NCBI GenBank assembly: GCA_021777995.1
Contig: JAJYCW010000016.1
Location: 1-46,603, forward strand
Reading direction: 5' to 3'
DNA: 46,603 nt
Source of the DNA: a bacterium
GTDB taxonomy: Bacteria > Armatimonadota > Chthonomonadetes > Chthonomonadales > Chthonomonadaceae
The translations under genes and the position numbers were made by a program. Positions 29,039 to 37,919 of this stretch are shown one piece after another. Positions within the stretch are counted from its first letter, which is position 1, and the number at the start of each line of letters is the position of its first letter. The notes beneath the pieces are model-generated. The model searched no databases. It saw only the letters and a program-made list of their open reading frames with translations, and was not told where the DNA came from.

Positions 29039-29842
29039 CTAACGAACCGGGAATGTGCGGGCGGTGTTCCTTAGGTTGCGGGTAATAAACGTGAACAGTA
29101 TTACGCTTATAGACGTATAGGCTGCAAATGATAGCAACTCGGCGAGATAGCCGCCGTGATGATGCGGCTCAGTACTGGTCACGAGTAGACCGATCGGGTT
29201 AAGAAATGTCAAAGCTTCAACAAGGGTTCTTGACAGATAACCCGTCATAGCCAATACGGAAGCAATGACAGTTGTACCGATTGTTGCGATACAGACCAGT
29301 AGAGTATAAGATACGGCAATCGCATGAACTGTTTTGCGAAGGACCAACGAGCAAAACATACTGACAACGACGAACAGCACCATTATACAGAGAAGTGCGC
29401 AGTTTGCCGCCACGATGCTAACCATATTCTTCTCCGTGTAGCGCACGTTGAATATGAGTAGAAGGCAAACTGGTTGCGCCAGAACGATCACGATTGAACA
29501 GAGACCTAGTTTTCCAATCAGCTTTCCTATTGCGATTTCAAAGTTGGTCATCGGTGTGGAAGTGAGCGGCTCCCACGTCTGCTGCTCTCTCTCCTGTGAA
29601 AACGAGCCGGCTGTTATTGCCGGGGCCACAATCATGACGAGGAAACCCTGGATGACCATCATGGTCTGCCACAATGACAAGGCGCCGTCCGAAGCGAAGA
29701 TTGATAGGTCCGAAACAATCCAGTAACCGCAAAGCAGTATAGATGTCGCGGCTGCCAGTATAAGAGCCCAACGGGCTCCTGATCCTAACCGTCGTAGACG
29801 CAACCTGCGCATTTCGCGTTTAATAATAGGATTGCCGTTCAT
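29039..29842 (-). CDS. ABC-2 type transporter permease (short form)
   Basis: A 267-residue permease with about six TM helices. It starts NPIIKREMRRLRLRR and carries SFSQEREQQTWEPLTSTPMT after TM2, the same amphipathic motif as in the long permease (ITIEREQQTLDL). The two permeases are therefore distant paralogs and may form a heterodimer around the ATPase encoded between them. Its ATG overlaps the stop of the large membrane protein gene upstream (ATGA). The final TM helix is close to the C-terminus (ISVILFTFITRNLRNTAR). Confidence 0.85.
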   Translation of the reverse strand: MNGNPIIKREMRRLRLRRLGSGARWALILAAATSILLCGYWIVSDLSIFASDGALSLWQTMMVIQGFLVMIVAPAITAGSFSQEREQQTWEPLTSTPMTNFEIAIGKLIGKLGLCSIVIVLAQPVCLLLIFNVRYTEKNMVSIVAANCALLCIMVLFVVVSMFCSLVLRKTVHAIAVSYTLLVCIATIGTTVIASVLAMTGYLSRTLVEALTFLNPIGLLVTSTEPHHHGGYLAELLSFAAYTSISVILFTFITRNLRNTARTFPVR

Positions 29843-32055
29843 TTGGTGACCGTTTTTCCCACGTAATAAGCCTGGGGGCGCACACTGTTTGGTAAGAATC
29901 TTAGGCTGCTGTCAGAAACGGAAATCATCATCAGATTACGCTCCTTGCCATTTAACGGCATATGATCAACTGTTAAATGTGCTAGAGGCTGCTTGGTCCA
30001 CACTATTAACTGGGGACGCCAGGCCCGTTCTGGAACCGTAATTCCCTGACCCACAGGTGTTGGATACGTGAGCCTGATCAGGACATACCTCAGCATGGAA
30101 TCCCGTAGGGTTAGGTCGTATGGGGATTCGTATTGGGAATCATCTTCTGATGGAAGGCTACGTAGGTCAGCCCTCGAAAGCGTGCAGGTGATGGAACTAC
30201 GAGCCGCGCAGTTGGGTACCGCAAACATCTGAGGATTATTTTGTACATGCTGTAATGGGGGTTGATTGCTAAACTGTGCGAACGGATTGTTGCGAAATAG
30301 AACCGCTGCATCATTGAGTGGCTGGGCAAGATTGTTGCGAATCCTCAAGGTAAGGCGGCGGTTACTGCACGAGAGAATGTCGACATCAACGCCTGGATAC
30401 ATCCCGCTAAAAGCGCACCCAACGGTGCCTGATGCGTACGCTGGAATTGGCAGCTTGATGGCTGCCGGAACGTCGTCGTACTCGTTAATATCGCCAACGT
30501 TACTGGCATTCGATAGAAAGGGATTGCTGAACTTGACAGCGCTGGGCACATAGTTTGAACAGTCAATTCCGTTGGCAGGATCACCAAGAAATGTTAGACG
30601 ATAGTTATTTTGAGACGTGGAATAGAGAGACGACTGTATCGCCCCACTCACCTCACGCGAGCCGGACGAGCTCGCGAGTATAAGTGCGGTACGAACGTGG
30701 GGAGCGTTGCCTTTAAGTTTGATTTGCACGATCATGGCAATGAACGAAAAACCCAACACCAGCATCGGAACGGTTACCCACGAGAGTTCTTTACGGTCTA
30801 GGCGCTTTAGAACGAGATAGTTAATGGGCCCAACCAGAATGACGTAGAGGGCACAAAAGGACGCGAACAGGAATATCGACGGCATGGCAGCTGCCCGGTG
30901 ACCGGCAAGGGCAGCAGCCAGCGATTGAGTGGTATATCGTGAAAATGACAACACTCTGTGCTGAGTCGACGATTTTTGCAGCAGCTGCCTCCACAGGTTC
31001 CTGCCTTTAGGGTACGACTGCATTGCAGGATCGAAGAGGTTAAAGGCACAGTATATGACATATCCATTACCCCTGCGTATTGAAGCGACGACAGGTGTAC
31101 CGCTGGCCGTAGCGCATAAAACAGTCGCCCCCGGTTTGGGCTTCGCCACGGTGATTGCCGTACCTCCTGGAAACGACGCAGCTGCTCCTGCAAAGCTTTT
31201 GAGGGCGCTTAGATGGTTCACATTCTTTGTTGAGATGGGTACAACTGGTAACAGACCAGCCACAGTGCTATTCTGCAAATCGCTGAAGCTGCCTCCAGAC
31301 GTTATCAACAGTCCACCGCTGTAGACGTAATTTTCCAGGGCACTAATCTGGCGGCCCTTCAGGTTGTCCAGTGGGAGGTCGTGCAATACAATCGCCGAGG
31401 CCGGTTCGTATGCAAGCGGGCTTTCGGGCAGGCCAGCTGAAGACGGTCGCAGTAACCGGAAATGATCGCTCCAGTAGTACGGTTCTCCGCCGTACGCAAC
31501 AGCGCTGGAAGAAACCTGTGTACTGAGATTCCCAGCGGGCAGCAGGTACGATAGGTCACCTGTTGTGGACAGCAGAAGCAGCTGCATTGCCGGGAGCGTC
31601 GTAAAATACCGGGACGATAGGTGTGTGATTGACGAGGTTACTTCGCCGTTGGCGAGCAGTTTTGTGGTTAATGTGAGGTGCGGCGAGTAGTAGCCGAATG
31701 CAGGCGGCAGCGTACCGGGTGGGACGACGAAGTTAACAATCTGAGTATCCCCACCGGCAAGCGTTATGGTTTTGAAAAAGCGCAGAACTTCGGAACCAGA
31801 GCCATTCGTTGAAAGCGATAACTGCACGGTCGCGTTAGTGGCAGGATGCGCCCCGGTTATCTCCACCGCTACAGGGTTCCAAGTATTAAGGTCCCACAAT
31901 CTGGTGGCTGTATCGCGGGCGCCCAGCCTGGGGAATCCCGCTTTAACGGTGACGGAAACCTCAGCGTTTGCTGCCACTGCGTTGCCAATTAGCAGCGGCA
32001 GCAAAACCCATGTTAGTAGCCGGTTAACTGTTGGCCAGGCTTTCGAGCACCTCAT
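29839..32055 (-). CDS. Large exporter-associated membrane protein with GATase-like region
   Basis: About 738 residues. The signal peptide/TM1 (VLLPLLIGNAVAANA) is followed by a periplasmic beta-sandwich (VKAGFPRLG-x-WNPVAVEITG), then a Rossmann or glutamine-amidotransferase-like region (AIVLHDLPLDNLKGRQISAL, YVYSGGLLITSGGS). Two TM segments near residues 405-465 surround VGPINYLVLKRLDRKELSWV, a linker I associate with this class. A C-terminal periplasmic beta domain closes the protein. The layout resembles GldG-like or BatA-like partners of ABC exporters. The start is uncertain: ATG 32055 overlaps yebC by 32 bp and lacks an SD; another ATG is at 32100. Confidence 0.7.
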   Translation of the reverse strand: MRCSKAWPTVNRLLTWVLLPLLIGNAVAANAEVSVTVKAGFPRLGARDTATRLWDLNTWNPVAVEITGAHPATNATVQLSLSTNGSGSEVLRFFKTITLAGGDTQIVNFVVPPGTLPPAFGYYSPHLTLTTKLLANGEVTSSITHLSSRYFTTLPAMQLLLLSTTGDLSYLLPAGNLSTQVSSSAVAYGGEPYYWSDHFRLLRPSSAGLPESPLAYEPASAIVLHDLPLDNLKGRQISALENYVYSGGLLITSGGSFSDLQNSTVAGLLPVVPISTKNVNHLSALKSFAGAAASFPGGTAITVAKPKPGATVLCATASGTPVVASIRRGNGYVIYCAFNLFDPAMQSYPKGRNLWRQLLQKSSTQHRVLSFSRYTTQSLAAALAGHRAAAMPSIFLFASFCALYVILVGPINYLVLKRLDRKELSWVTVPMLVLGFSFIAMIVQIKLKGNAPHVRTALILASSSGSREVSGAIQSSLYSTSQNNYRLTFLGDPANGIDCSNYVPSAVKFSNPFLSNASNVGDINEYDDVPAAIKLPIPAYASGTVGCAFSGMYPGVDVDILSCSNRRLTLRIRNNLAQPLNDAAVLFRNNPFAQFSNQPPLQHVQNNPQMFAVPNCAARSSITCTLSRADLRSLPSEDDSQYESPYDLTLRDSMLRYVLIRLTYPTPVGQGITVPERAWRPQLIVWTKQPLAHLTVDHMPLNGKERNLMMISVSDSSLRFLPNSVRPQAYYVGKTVTK

Positions 32056-32776
32056 CGGGAATGTCGTAGTTAGCATACACGTGCTGTACATCCTCGTCAT
32101 CCTCCAGGCGCTCCATTAAGCGCAGCATGAGTGCCCCGTCCTTGGCATCCAACTGCACCGTATCGGCTGGTTCCATCACATTCTCGGCCGTGGCAATAGG
32201 GATTCCTGCTTCTTCAATTGCCTGTCGCACCGCGCCGAAATCTTCTGGCTGCGTGATCACTTCCCAATGGTTCTCATCGGACCGGAGATCCTCAGCGCCT
32301 GCTTCGGTAACCAGTGCAAACAAACTGTCCTCAGTGACCGCGCTTTGCTCCACCGTAATGATTCCTACCGGATGGAATCGGTAGGCAACAGAGCCAGATT
32401 CTCCCATGCGCCCGCCGTTTTTAGTGAATATATTTCTAATGTTCGCTACAGTACGGTTCCTGTTATCTGTAGCGCATTCCACAAGGACGGCAGTTCCACC
32501 TGGGCCGTATCCCTCGTAGGTCACTTCGTCGTACATCGCACCCTCAATCTCGCCAGTGCCACGTTGAATTGAGCGTTTGATATTGTCGTTCGGCATGGAG
32601 TTCTCACGAGCACGCTGCACTGCAAGCCGAAGCCGCAGATTGTTGTCAGGATTCCCACCGCCTGCCCGGGCCGCCATAATGATTTCCTTGGCAAGTTTCG
32701 TAAACAGATTGCCTCGGCGCGCGTCTTGAGCGCCTTTGCGCAATCGAATGTTGTGCCATTTTGAATGTCCGGACAT
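32024..32776 (-). CDS. yebC: YebC/PmpR-family protein
   Basis: A 250-residue cytoplasmic protein of the TACO1/YebC family. The opening SGHSKWHNIRLRKGAQDARR is diagnostic, followed by NPDNNLRLRLAVQRARENSM, YEGYGPGGTAVLVE and NRTVANIRNIFTKNGG. The family was described as transcriptional regulators; recent work shows roles in translating polyproline-type stretches. The ATG at 32776 is preceded by AGGAG. It is the first gene of a seven-gene operon that carries on into the ABC exporter genes. It has a strong promoter with an embedded palindrome. Confidence 0.95.
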   Translation of the reverse strand: MSGHSKWHNIRLRKGAQDARRGNLFTKLAKEIIMAARAGGGNPDNNLRLRLAVQRARENSMPNDNIKRSIQRGTGEIEGAMYDEVTYEGYGPGGTAVLVECATDNRNRTVANIRNIFTKNGGRMGESGSVAYRFHPVGIITVEQSAVTEDSLFALVTEAGAEDLRSDENHWEVITQPEDFGAVRQAIEEAGIPIATAENVMEPADTVQLDAKDGALMLRLMERLEDDEDVQHVYANYDIPDEVLESLANS

Positions 32777-32846
32777 TAATTTCACTCCTAATTCAGCAGT
32801 CGGCTGCCCGATTAGCTTTCAAAACAGTTTGGGCAGAGATTACGAA

Positions 32847-32875
32847 ATTATATCACAGTGATCTATTCTGGTCAA
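32847..32875 (-). promoter_or_regulatory. Near-consensus sigma-70 promoter of the yebC-ABC-moxR operon
   Basis: On the minus strand TTGACC (32875-32870) and TATAAT (32852-32847) have the ideal 17-bp spacing. Initiation near 32840 gives a 64-nt leader to the ATG at 32776. Confidence 0.85.
32852..32862. promoter_or_regulatory. Palindrome inside the promoter spacer
   Basis: ATCACAGTGAT is a perfect palindrome lying between the -35 and -10 of the yebC operon promoter, where a bound repressor would block RNA polymerase. A second inverted repeat, CTGGT-CAA-ACCAG (32869-32881), covers the -35. The regulator is unknown. Confidence 0.5.
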
Positions 32876-32956
32876 ACCAGTGAATACGATAGCTGGTATT
32901 GGTTCATGTAAGTTGCAAATTGTTTTTACTTTGCACCTCGCACAGTTTGGGCGACA

Positions 32957-34249
32957 CTAGTGGATGCCGTGTACGTTCAACTTAAACAGCGTTCCTCCCC
33001 CGAAGTTACCGCCGAATTGCGTAACGCCTATTAGCGTATCAGGTGTGTTAAACGCAAGCGCCAATGGTTGCGCACCCTCTTGCTGTCCCGTAGTTTGCTT
33101 TGCACTGGCAAATTCGTGAATGACTTCGAACAAATGCGAATGAGGCAGGTAACAAAAGATCGCGCCATTTTGATGTAAACCACCTAAATCGGCGGCACCA
33201 AATACGTCACCGTTTGGCGAAACCACGATGCAAGTTGGATGAACGCCGGACCGGTTTTTTCCGTTTCTGGTTGCCGAAAAGTTGTGCAGCACCGTAAACG
33301 TGTCCTCTGGGGTTATGCTGAAAAGTACCCCGTTTCCTCCGCTACCGCCTCGTGCAGTAATGCCATATATATTCCCGTTACTATCCGAAGCTAGCTGTAC
33401 CGGGTTAGCGCCATCTTTGTTGCGCAAGAAGTACCTTAACTTCGAGAATACATGGTCAATAGTCAAGCTACCTTTAGGAGATATTTTGAAAACATCGCCG
33501 AAGCCTTCATATCCATGAAAGTTAGTATCACTATCGACGCCGTATAACCAACCTCGTTTTGCACTTACCAAACTTGAGCAGCTGCTGCCAATAGATTCTC
33601 CGGGTTGCCGGGTTACAGGTTTTGCAAAGGTATATAGCGTCGAATGGCTGTGATTACTTAGGTTATACTGCAGTAATCGCGGTGGTTGCGTCCCATTAAC
33701 ATCGGAGCCTGACAAATAGATTATGTTTTTGTGGTGTCCCACAATCGTTAGTATCTCGTTCTTGGAGCTCGTTATCAAAGGTGTTGTACCAGTTTGACGG
33801 CTGAACAGAGAAACTAATTCCATGGTACTTGAATTTTGGTTTGTGAACTGAGTTGCATACACAAACCCGTGGCGATCGGTTACTAGGTTGGATGGTGGAG
33901 CATTGCCTAACCCTATACCACCGCAGAGTGGTAGCAATGGGGCTATTTTGCCGGTTTGCTCGCTATATTTACTCAACATGCCGTTTCCACGCGGTCCCCC
34001 AGTTACCGTTAAAATGTAGATATCGCCTTGTTTTCCGACGGCTAAAGAGGATGGCATTGACCCAAGGGAGGCGTGTCCGAAATTCGCGAGGATTTGTAAC
34101 GGTAGGTTGTGGACAATCACGGGCGATGATGGCTTCTCATGGCGGTAACGCATCATCAATGCCACTGCAATAATTGCAGCCACTGATAGGTAGAGTATTG
34201 CCGAAACAAGTGCTGAACGCGACGGTTGGCTCTTGACTGGTGGCGACAT
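32957..34249 (-). CDS. Membrane-anchored GloVer-repeat protein
   Basis: The 430-residue protein has a basic N-terminus and one TM helix (ALVSAILYLSVAAIIAVALM, residues 13-32) without a clear cleavage site, so it is probably anchored with the rest outside the cytoplasm. About eight GloVer-type repeats follow, such as GNIYGITARGGSGGNGVLF, FTVLHNFSATRNGKNRSGVH and GDVFGAADLGGLHQNGAIF, expected to make a beta-propeller. GGAAGGAA precedes the ATG. It is the last gene after the PhyH, esterase and serine-hydrolase genes, 18 bp downstream of the hydrolase. It is the second GloVer protein in the window, without the extra C-terminal domains of the first. Confidence 0.85.
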   Translation of the reverse strand: MSPPVKSQPSRSALVSAILYLSVAAIIAVALMMRYRHEKPSSPVIVHNLPLQILANFGHASLGSMPSSLAVGKQGDIYILTVTGGPRGNGMLSKYSEQTGKIAPLLPLCGGIGLGNAPPSNLVTDRHGFVYATQFTNQNSSTMELVSLFSRQTGTTPLITSSKNEILTIVGHHKNIIYLSGSDVNGTQPPRLLQYNLSNHSHSTLYTFAKPVTRQPGESIGSSCSSLVSAKRGWLYGVDSDTNFHGYEGFGDVFKISPKGSLTIDHVFSKLRYFLRNKDGANPVQLASDSNGNIYGITARGGSGGNGVLFSITPEDTFTVLHNFSATRNGKNRSGVHPTCIVVSPNGDVFGAADLGGLHQNGAIFCYLPHSHLFEVIHEFASAKQTTGQQEGAQPLALAFNTPDTLIGVTQFGGNFGGGTLFKLNVHGIH

Positions 34250-34267
34250 GGGTGTTCCTTCCGCGGT

Positions 34268-35497
34268 TTATGGGTGGCTGTGTAGGTTTAATCGCATGTT
34301 GACAAGGTACTGCTCAACAAGTGCCGTGGCTGCGTCGTCGCATGCTTGCGCAGCACCACCGTTACCTTGATTGGTTGCGACCATGATCGCAACATCACGG
34401 TTGGGTGCCAACCATATTACACAGTAGTTTAAGGTGTTACTGCCCGCATGGGTGTACACCGTGCCACCAGCCCATGGTCGTTGGGTCACTAACCATCCGC
34501 CAGCATAATCTCCCCCGAATAGGGGCGTAAAAAGTGGTTGTACTACTGTGCTGCTCAACAGGGTTGAACCTCCGTGCATGGCACGTAATTGCAAAGCAGC
34601 ATACTTTGCCCAATCAACAATACTACAGTGAACCTCGCCTGCGGGAGCAATACAAACTGGGTTATCTGCGAGTGGTCCAGGCCTGATTGCCACATGGACC
34701 CCCGATATGACCCTGTGAGGCCAGGGTGCATCTTGCTTACCGGGACTGCCCGCTGCGCCAAACCCTGCGGTTTTCATCTCTAGCGGCTTGAAGAGCCATT
34801 CGCTAATAAGTTGCTCCCACGGTAGTCCCGTAGCGGCCTCCTCGATTGCACCAACTACCGCATAGTTACGGTTAGAGTAGATAAACTTGCTGCCAGGGGT
34901 GGCATCTGGTGCCTGCATCAGCAGATGCGCAACGTAGTATGCTCGCTGCTGCTGAGGTGTCCCCGTTAGTTTGTGCAGTTGCTTAAGGTTAACACCAGGC
35001 AGCGCTGTCTCTCCTGAAAATCCTGAGCGGTGTTGCAAAAGCTCCTGGAGCGTTACCGATTTGTATACAGGCAGCATTTGGACGTTTGGCAAACACTGCG
35101 ACAGCGGTTCATTCCAGCGCAACTTACCCTTCTCAACAAGCATCGCCGCCAGGGTTGCTGTCATTGCTTTGGTGTCGGATCCAAGGTGGAAGGGGTCGGA
35201 GGTTGTTACTGCGCTGGTACCTTTCCATTTACGGACACCCACCGCTCCCACGGCTACAAGCCGATCGCTAGTGGTAATGGCTGCAGCCATCGCAGGTAAG
35301 CGATATTTCTTGAGGATTGGGAGCAGTAACGAGTTTATGCTTTCAACCGGTTGCTGCGTAGTCTGCATTCGATATTTAATTGCACCTGTGGACAACAAAT
35401 GCGCATTTGGTTTAGGCTTTGGAGTTGGGTCCAGCAAGGAACTTTCAACTACCGCAACACCGACCATAGCATGTTTTATATATGACCAATTAGGCAC
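34268..35497 (-). CDS. Serine hydrolase, beta-lactamase/PBP family (PF00144 type)
   Basis: 409 residues if translated from the GTG at 35497, which has GAGAGG 10 nt upstream, just after the esterase stop. The catalytic motifs are SDTK (S107-x-x-K110), YSN (Y207-x-N209) and THAGSN near residue 350 in place of the KTG triad. The family includes class C beta-lactamases, D-aminopeptidases and esterases such as EstB; activity here may be an esterase or peptidase. The first 43 residues do not look like a normal signal peptide, so location is unclear; an ATG at 35368 is an alternative start. It lies 13 bp after the esterase. Confidence 0.85.
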   Translation of the reverse strand: MPNWSYIKHAMVGVAVVESSLLDPTPKPKPNAHLLSTGAIKYRMQTTQQPVESINSLLLPILKKYRLPAMAAAITTSDRLVAVGAVGVRKWKGTSAVTTSDPFHLGSDTKAMTATLAAMLVEKGKLRWNEPLSQCLPNVQMLPVYKSVTLQELLQHRSGFSGETALPGVNLKQLHKLTGTPQQQRAYYVAHLLMQAPDATPGSKFIYSNRNYAVVGAIEEAATGLPWEQLISEWLFKPLEMKTAGFGAAGSPGKQDAPWPHRVISGVHVAIRPGPLADNPVCIAPAGEVHCSIVDWAKYAALQLRAMHGGSTLLSSTVVQPLFTPLFGGDYAGGWLVTQRPWAGGTVYTHAGSNTLNYCVIWLAPNRDVAIMVATNQGNGGAAQACDDAATALVEQYLVNMRLNLHSHP

Positions 35498-35510
35498 GAT
35501 GACCTGCCTC

Positions 35511-36503
35511 TCATTTCTCTGCGGGCATAACTTTCATAAACCAGGCCCTTATCGTAAAGATAATCATTGGATTAAGCACATGGCTGGCATCCACCTGCTC
35601 AACAATAAGGTGGGGGTCGACTCGAGCGGCCGATACGAGTGCCTTGGATGATTCAGGTGGAATAACCTGATCAAACTTCGCAGTTATGATAAACATCGGT
35701 CTAGGGGAGATGAGGCCTACAAAGTGCACCGGATCGGTAATCTCCGTGACGTTGTGAACGATTCGCATTACCTGGGGAGTGACCTTTACGGGCCAGTGTT
35801 CTTCTAAAAACGGGTACTGGGAGATATGTTTTACAACCTGCTCGAGTGCGCCGCCAGGCACGGCCAGACAGAATACCGAAACGCGTTTATCTACGCCGCC
35901 GAAGACAGATCCTAGCATCGCGCCCATCGAAAAGCCAAGGTAGCCCAAGTGCTTCCCGTCAATGTCGTTTCGGCTTTGAAGATAGTCAACCGCACGGCGC
36001 AGATCGACCACTGTTTGTACCCATGCATCGCGTGATGTATAACTGTCGGGCAAGAAAATGTCACCGTTACGATCGGGTAATTTTCGCGCACCACAGTATT
36101 GGGCATCTATTGAGAAAGTGGCATACCCTAACTGAGTAAGTGCAATGCTAGACGTCTTGATATACGACGTATCCTTGCTGCCGCCACTTCCGTGCATAAG
36201 CAGAATGCAAGGATATGGTGCGTGGCCATGAAGGGGAATCGCTAGAATTCCTGTGATGCGTTGGTCGTGAATGCTCGTGTAGGTCACGAGATATCGTCTT
36301 GCGGAAGGTAGGGTGTCTAGAGGTTCAACCTGGGAATTAAGCGGTAGATCGTGATCATAGTGGTACCACTGCCGGCGCATATAAGCCGTAAGTGCGAGGT
36401 GATGCGAGGGTTGCGTTGCCGCCGCACACGAAGGAGTTGCGGTTACCACCGGTGTGATAAGGGTCACGAAGCAGATTGCCAATAAGCGTAGGCCAGATTT
36501 CAA
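35511..36503 (-). CDS. Secreted alpha/beta-hydrolase (acetyl-xylan-esterase or dienelactone-hydrolase type)
   Basis: The 330-residue esterase has a signal peptide (residues 1-28). The fold markers are the oxyanion segment LLMHGSGGSKD (near 103), the nucleophile elbow GFSMGA (S192), the acid D278 (AKFDQVIPPES) and H308 (DASHV). It probably deacylates an extracellular polymer or glycoside; acetyl xylan esterases and YitV-like hydrolases are the closest I can think of. The TTG start has AGGAG 7 nt upstream and overlaps the stop of the PhyH gene (TTGA). The serine hydrolase follows closely. Confidence 0.85.
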   Translation of the reverse strand: MKSGLRLLAICFVTLITPVVTATPSCAAATQPSHHLALTAYMRRQWYHYDHDLPLNSQVEPLDTLPSARRYLVTYTSIHDQRITGILAIPLHGHAPYPCILLMHGSGGSKDTSYIKTSSIALTQLGYATFSIDAQYCGARKLPDRNGDIFLPDSYTSRDAWVQTVVDLRRAVDYLQSRNDIDGKHLGYLGFSMGAMLGSVFGGVDKRVSVFCLAVPGGALEQVVKHISQYPFLEEHWPVKVTPQVMRIVHNVTEITDPVHFVGLISPRPMFIITAKFDQVIPPESSKALVSAARVDPHLIVEQVDASHVLNPMIIFTIRAWFMKVMPAEK

Positions 36504-37399
36504 TTCTTCTCTCCTGCCGCTGCGAGAGTCGCACTTGCTTTACACGTCCGAAGCCAAACGCTGTTAGGCGGGGTAATGTAACCCTTCCAGGCGTAAGGGT
36601 CCGTTCCCGATACAGATACGACGCACCGACTGTCGGCGGATGCCGGAGATTGACCTGGTTCTACAGACCACGGCAGAAGCGAATATGAATTGCAATAGTG
36701 GTTCACTAGCACCCGTCGGTAGATGCTGCTGCGGTTTTTAAGAGAGCGGTGAAGCAGGTAGCCATTGAAAAAGACAACCGACCCGGCCGGAACTTCAACT
36801 GCAACCGCCTGGGAGTCGTCGAACCCGTAGCTCTCCTGAGCGAAGTCGAATTCGTCTTCGTTGTTATGCGCGTGTTGGGGATAGAGGTAGCCTGTTTTGT
36901 GCGAGCCGGGAACTACCCACAAGCAGCCATTCTTCACATTCGCGTCGTCCAGGGCAATCCATGCCCCGGTAAGCGATCGATCCCGCGTAGGTATATAGAT
37001 CTCATCCTGGTGCCATGCCTGTCCCTGGAAATTAGGCGGCTTAACGAACAACATGCTTTGCATGCATTTTACGCTGCCGTCCCAAAAGGGTAGGTGCGCA
37101 CCAACAATCGCTGCTAGCACTGTGCAGATGCCAGGGTGCTGAACATACTTCAACATCACCGGACTTACATAGTGGGGCTGGTGAATGCATAGTATCTCTC
37201 TTAAAACCTGCTCATCCGATTTGCCAGGATCGGCAGGTGTAATTCCCTCGCACGGATATGCACCACGTGCGGTCGCAATTGTGTCCGCCAGCAGTTCCTG
37301 CACCTCTAACGGACTAATGAGGTTTTTACGAACTAAAAAGCCCTGCTCAACAAACGACCGCTGTTCTTCTTTGCTCACAGAAACGTTCTCTGGATCCAC
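36500..37399 (-). CDS. Phytanoyl-CoA dioxygenase (PhyH) family oxygenase, copy 1
   Basis: A 299-residue Fe(II)/2-oxoglutarate oxygenase. The metal triad is H130-x-D132 (AWHQDEIY) and H217 (YLLHRSLKN), with R229 as the likely 2-oxoglutarate anchor. DDANVKNGCLWVVPGSHKTG is a typical PhyH signature. Bacterial members hydroxylate diverse small molecules, natural products or sugars, not only phytanoyl-CoA. GGGAG 7 nt before the GTG supports the start. It opens the four-gene run with the esterase, serine hydrolase and GloVer protein. A TATAAT stands at 37445-37440 without a good -35. Confidence 0.9.
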   Translation of the reverse strand: MDPENVSVSKEEQRSFVEQGFLVRKNLISPLEVQELLADTIATARGAYPCEGITPADPGKSDEQVLREILCIHQPHYVSPVMLKYVQHPGICTVLAAIVGAHLPFWDGSVKCMQSMLFVKPPNFQGQAWHQDEIYIPTRDRSLTGAWIALDDANVKNGCLWVVPGSHKTGYLYPQHAHNNEDEFDFAQESYGFDDSQAVAVEVPAGSVVFFNGYLLHRSLKNRSSIYRRVLVNHYCNSYSLLPWSVEPGQSPASADSRCVVSVSGTDPYAWKGYITPPNSVWLRTCKASATLAAAGEKN

Positions 37400-37919
37400 T
37401 GCCTGACTCCCTTATACAGCGCTGGATGGCGTATAACCAATTATAACCACAAAGGGTACGTTAACCTGCTACAAGAGGGCGTGTGCGCAGAGTATTTCTG
37501 CAATTACCTTTAGCAGTTGGCTGGTTTTATACGCTAGAGCAGGTCTCAAGCCTGCTGGATTCGCAGTGCTTTTAAGCCCCATCATTCTTGTACCAATTAG
37601 CCCCAGCTGTGAAGAAATTAATAGCTCCTGCGTATTTATGCTCAAAGCGTGCCAGAACTGTCTACAAGGCGGTGCCGATCGCGTAATATATATAGTTGCC
37701 CTACCGGCACAATCTGAAGTCTGCAGACAGCGTGCGAAAGCCTACCCTGGATTTCAGCAGGAATAGTCATTACCAATCAGGAATTATTGCGCACGCTTTT
37801 GATATGATCTGTTGATGCGGCAGCACAGAAAGCTGCTATAGCGCGCGCAATGACGAGTAGTCGCTAAACTCCTTCACTTCAACAGTTGAACTTTCTGTTG
37901 AGATGGTTGGGGACTAAAT
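37400..37919. other. Divergent intergenic region between the two PhyH genes
   Basis: The 520 bp should hold back-to-back promoters for both oxygenases. I see a minus-strand TATAAT (37445-37440) and the inverted repeat at 37879-37901. A 66-codon plus-strand frame at 37566 has no SD and no family likeness. Confidence 0.4.
37879..37901. promoter_or_regulatory. Inverted repeat upstream of PhyH copy 2
   Basis: TCAACAG (37879-37885) and CTGTTGA (37895-37901) are perfect 7-bp arms 9 bp apart, about one helix turn and a half between centres. The repeat ends 18 bp before the ATG at 37920, consistent with an operator or leader hairpin. Confidence 0.35.

Noticed and set aside
34971..35651. 226-codon plus-strand frame
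   Set aside because: It is antisense to the serine hydrolase and esterase genes, whose catalytic motifs are intact.
37566..37766. 66-codon plus-strand frame between the PhyH genes
   Set aside because: It has no SD and no recognisable features, and lies where divergent promoters are expected.
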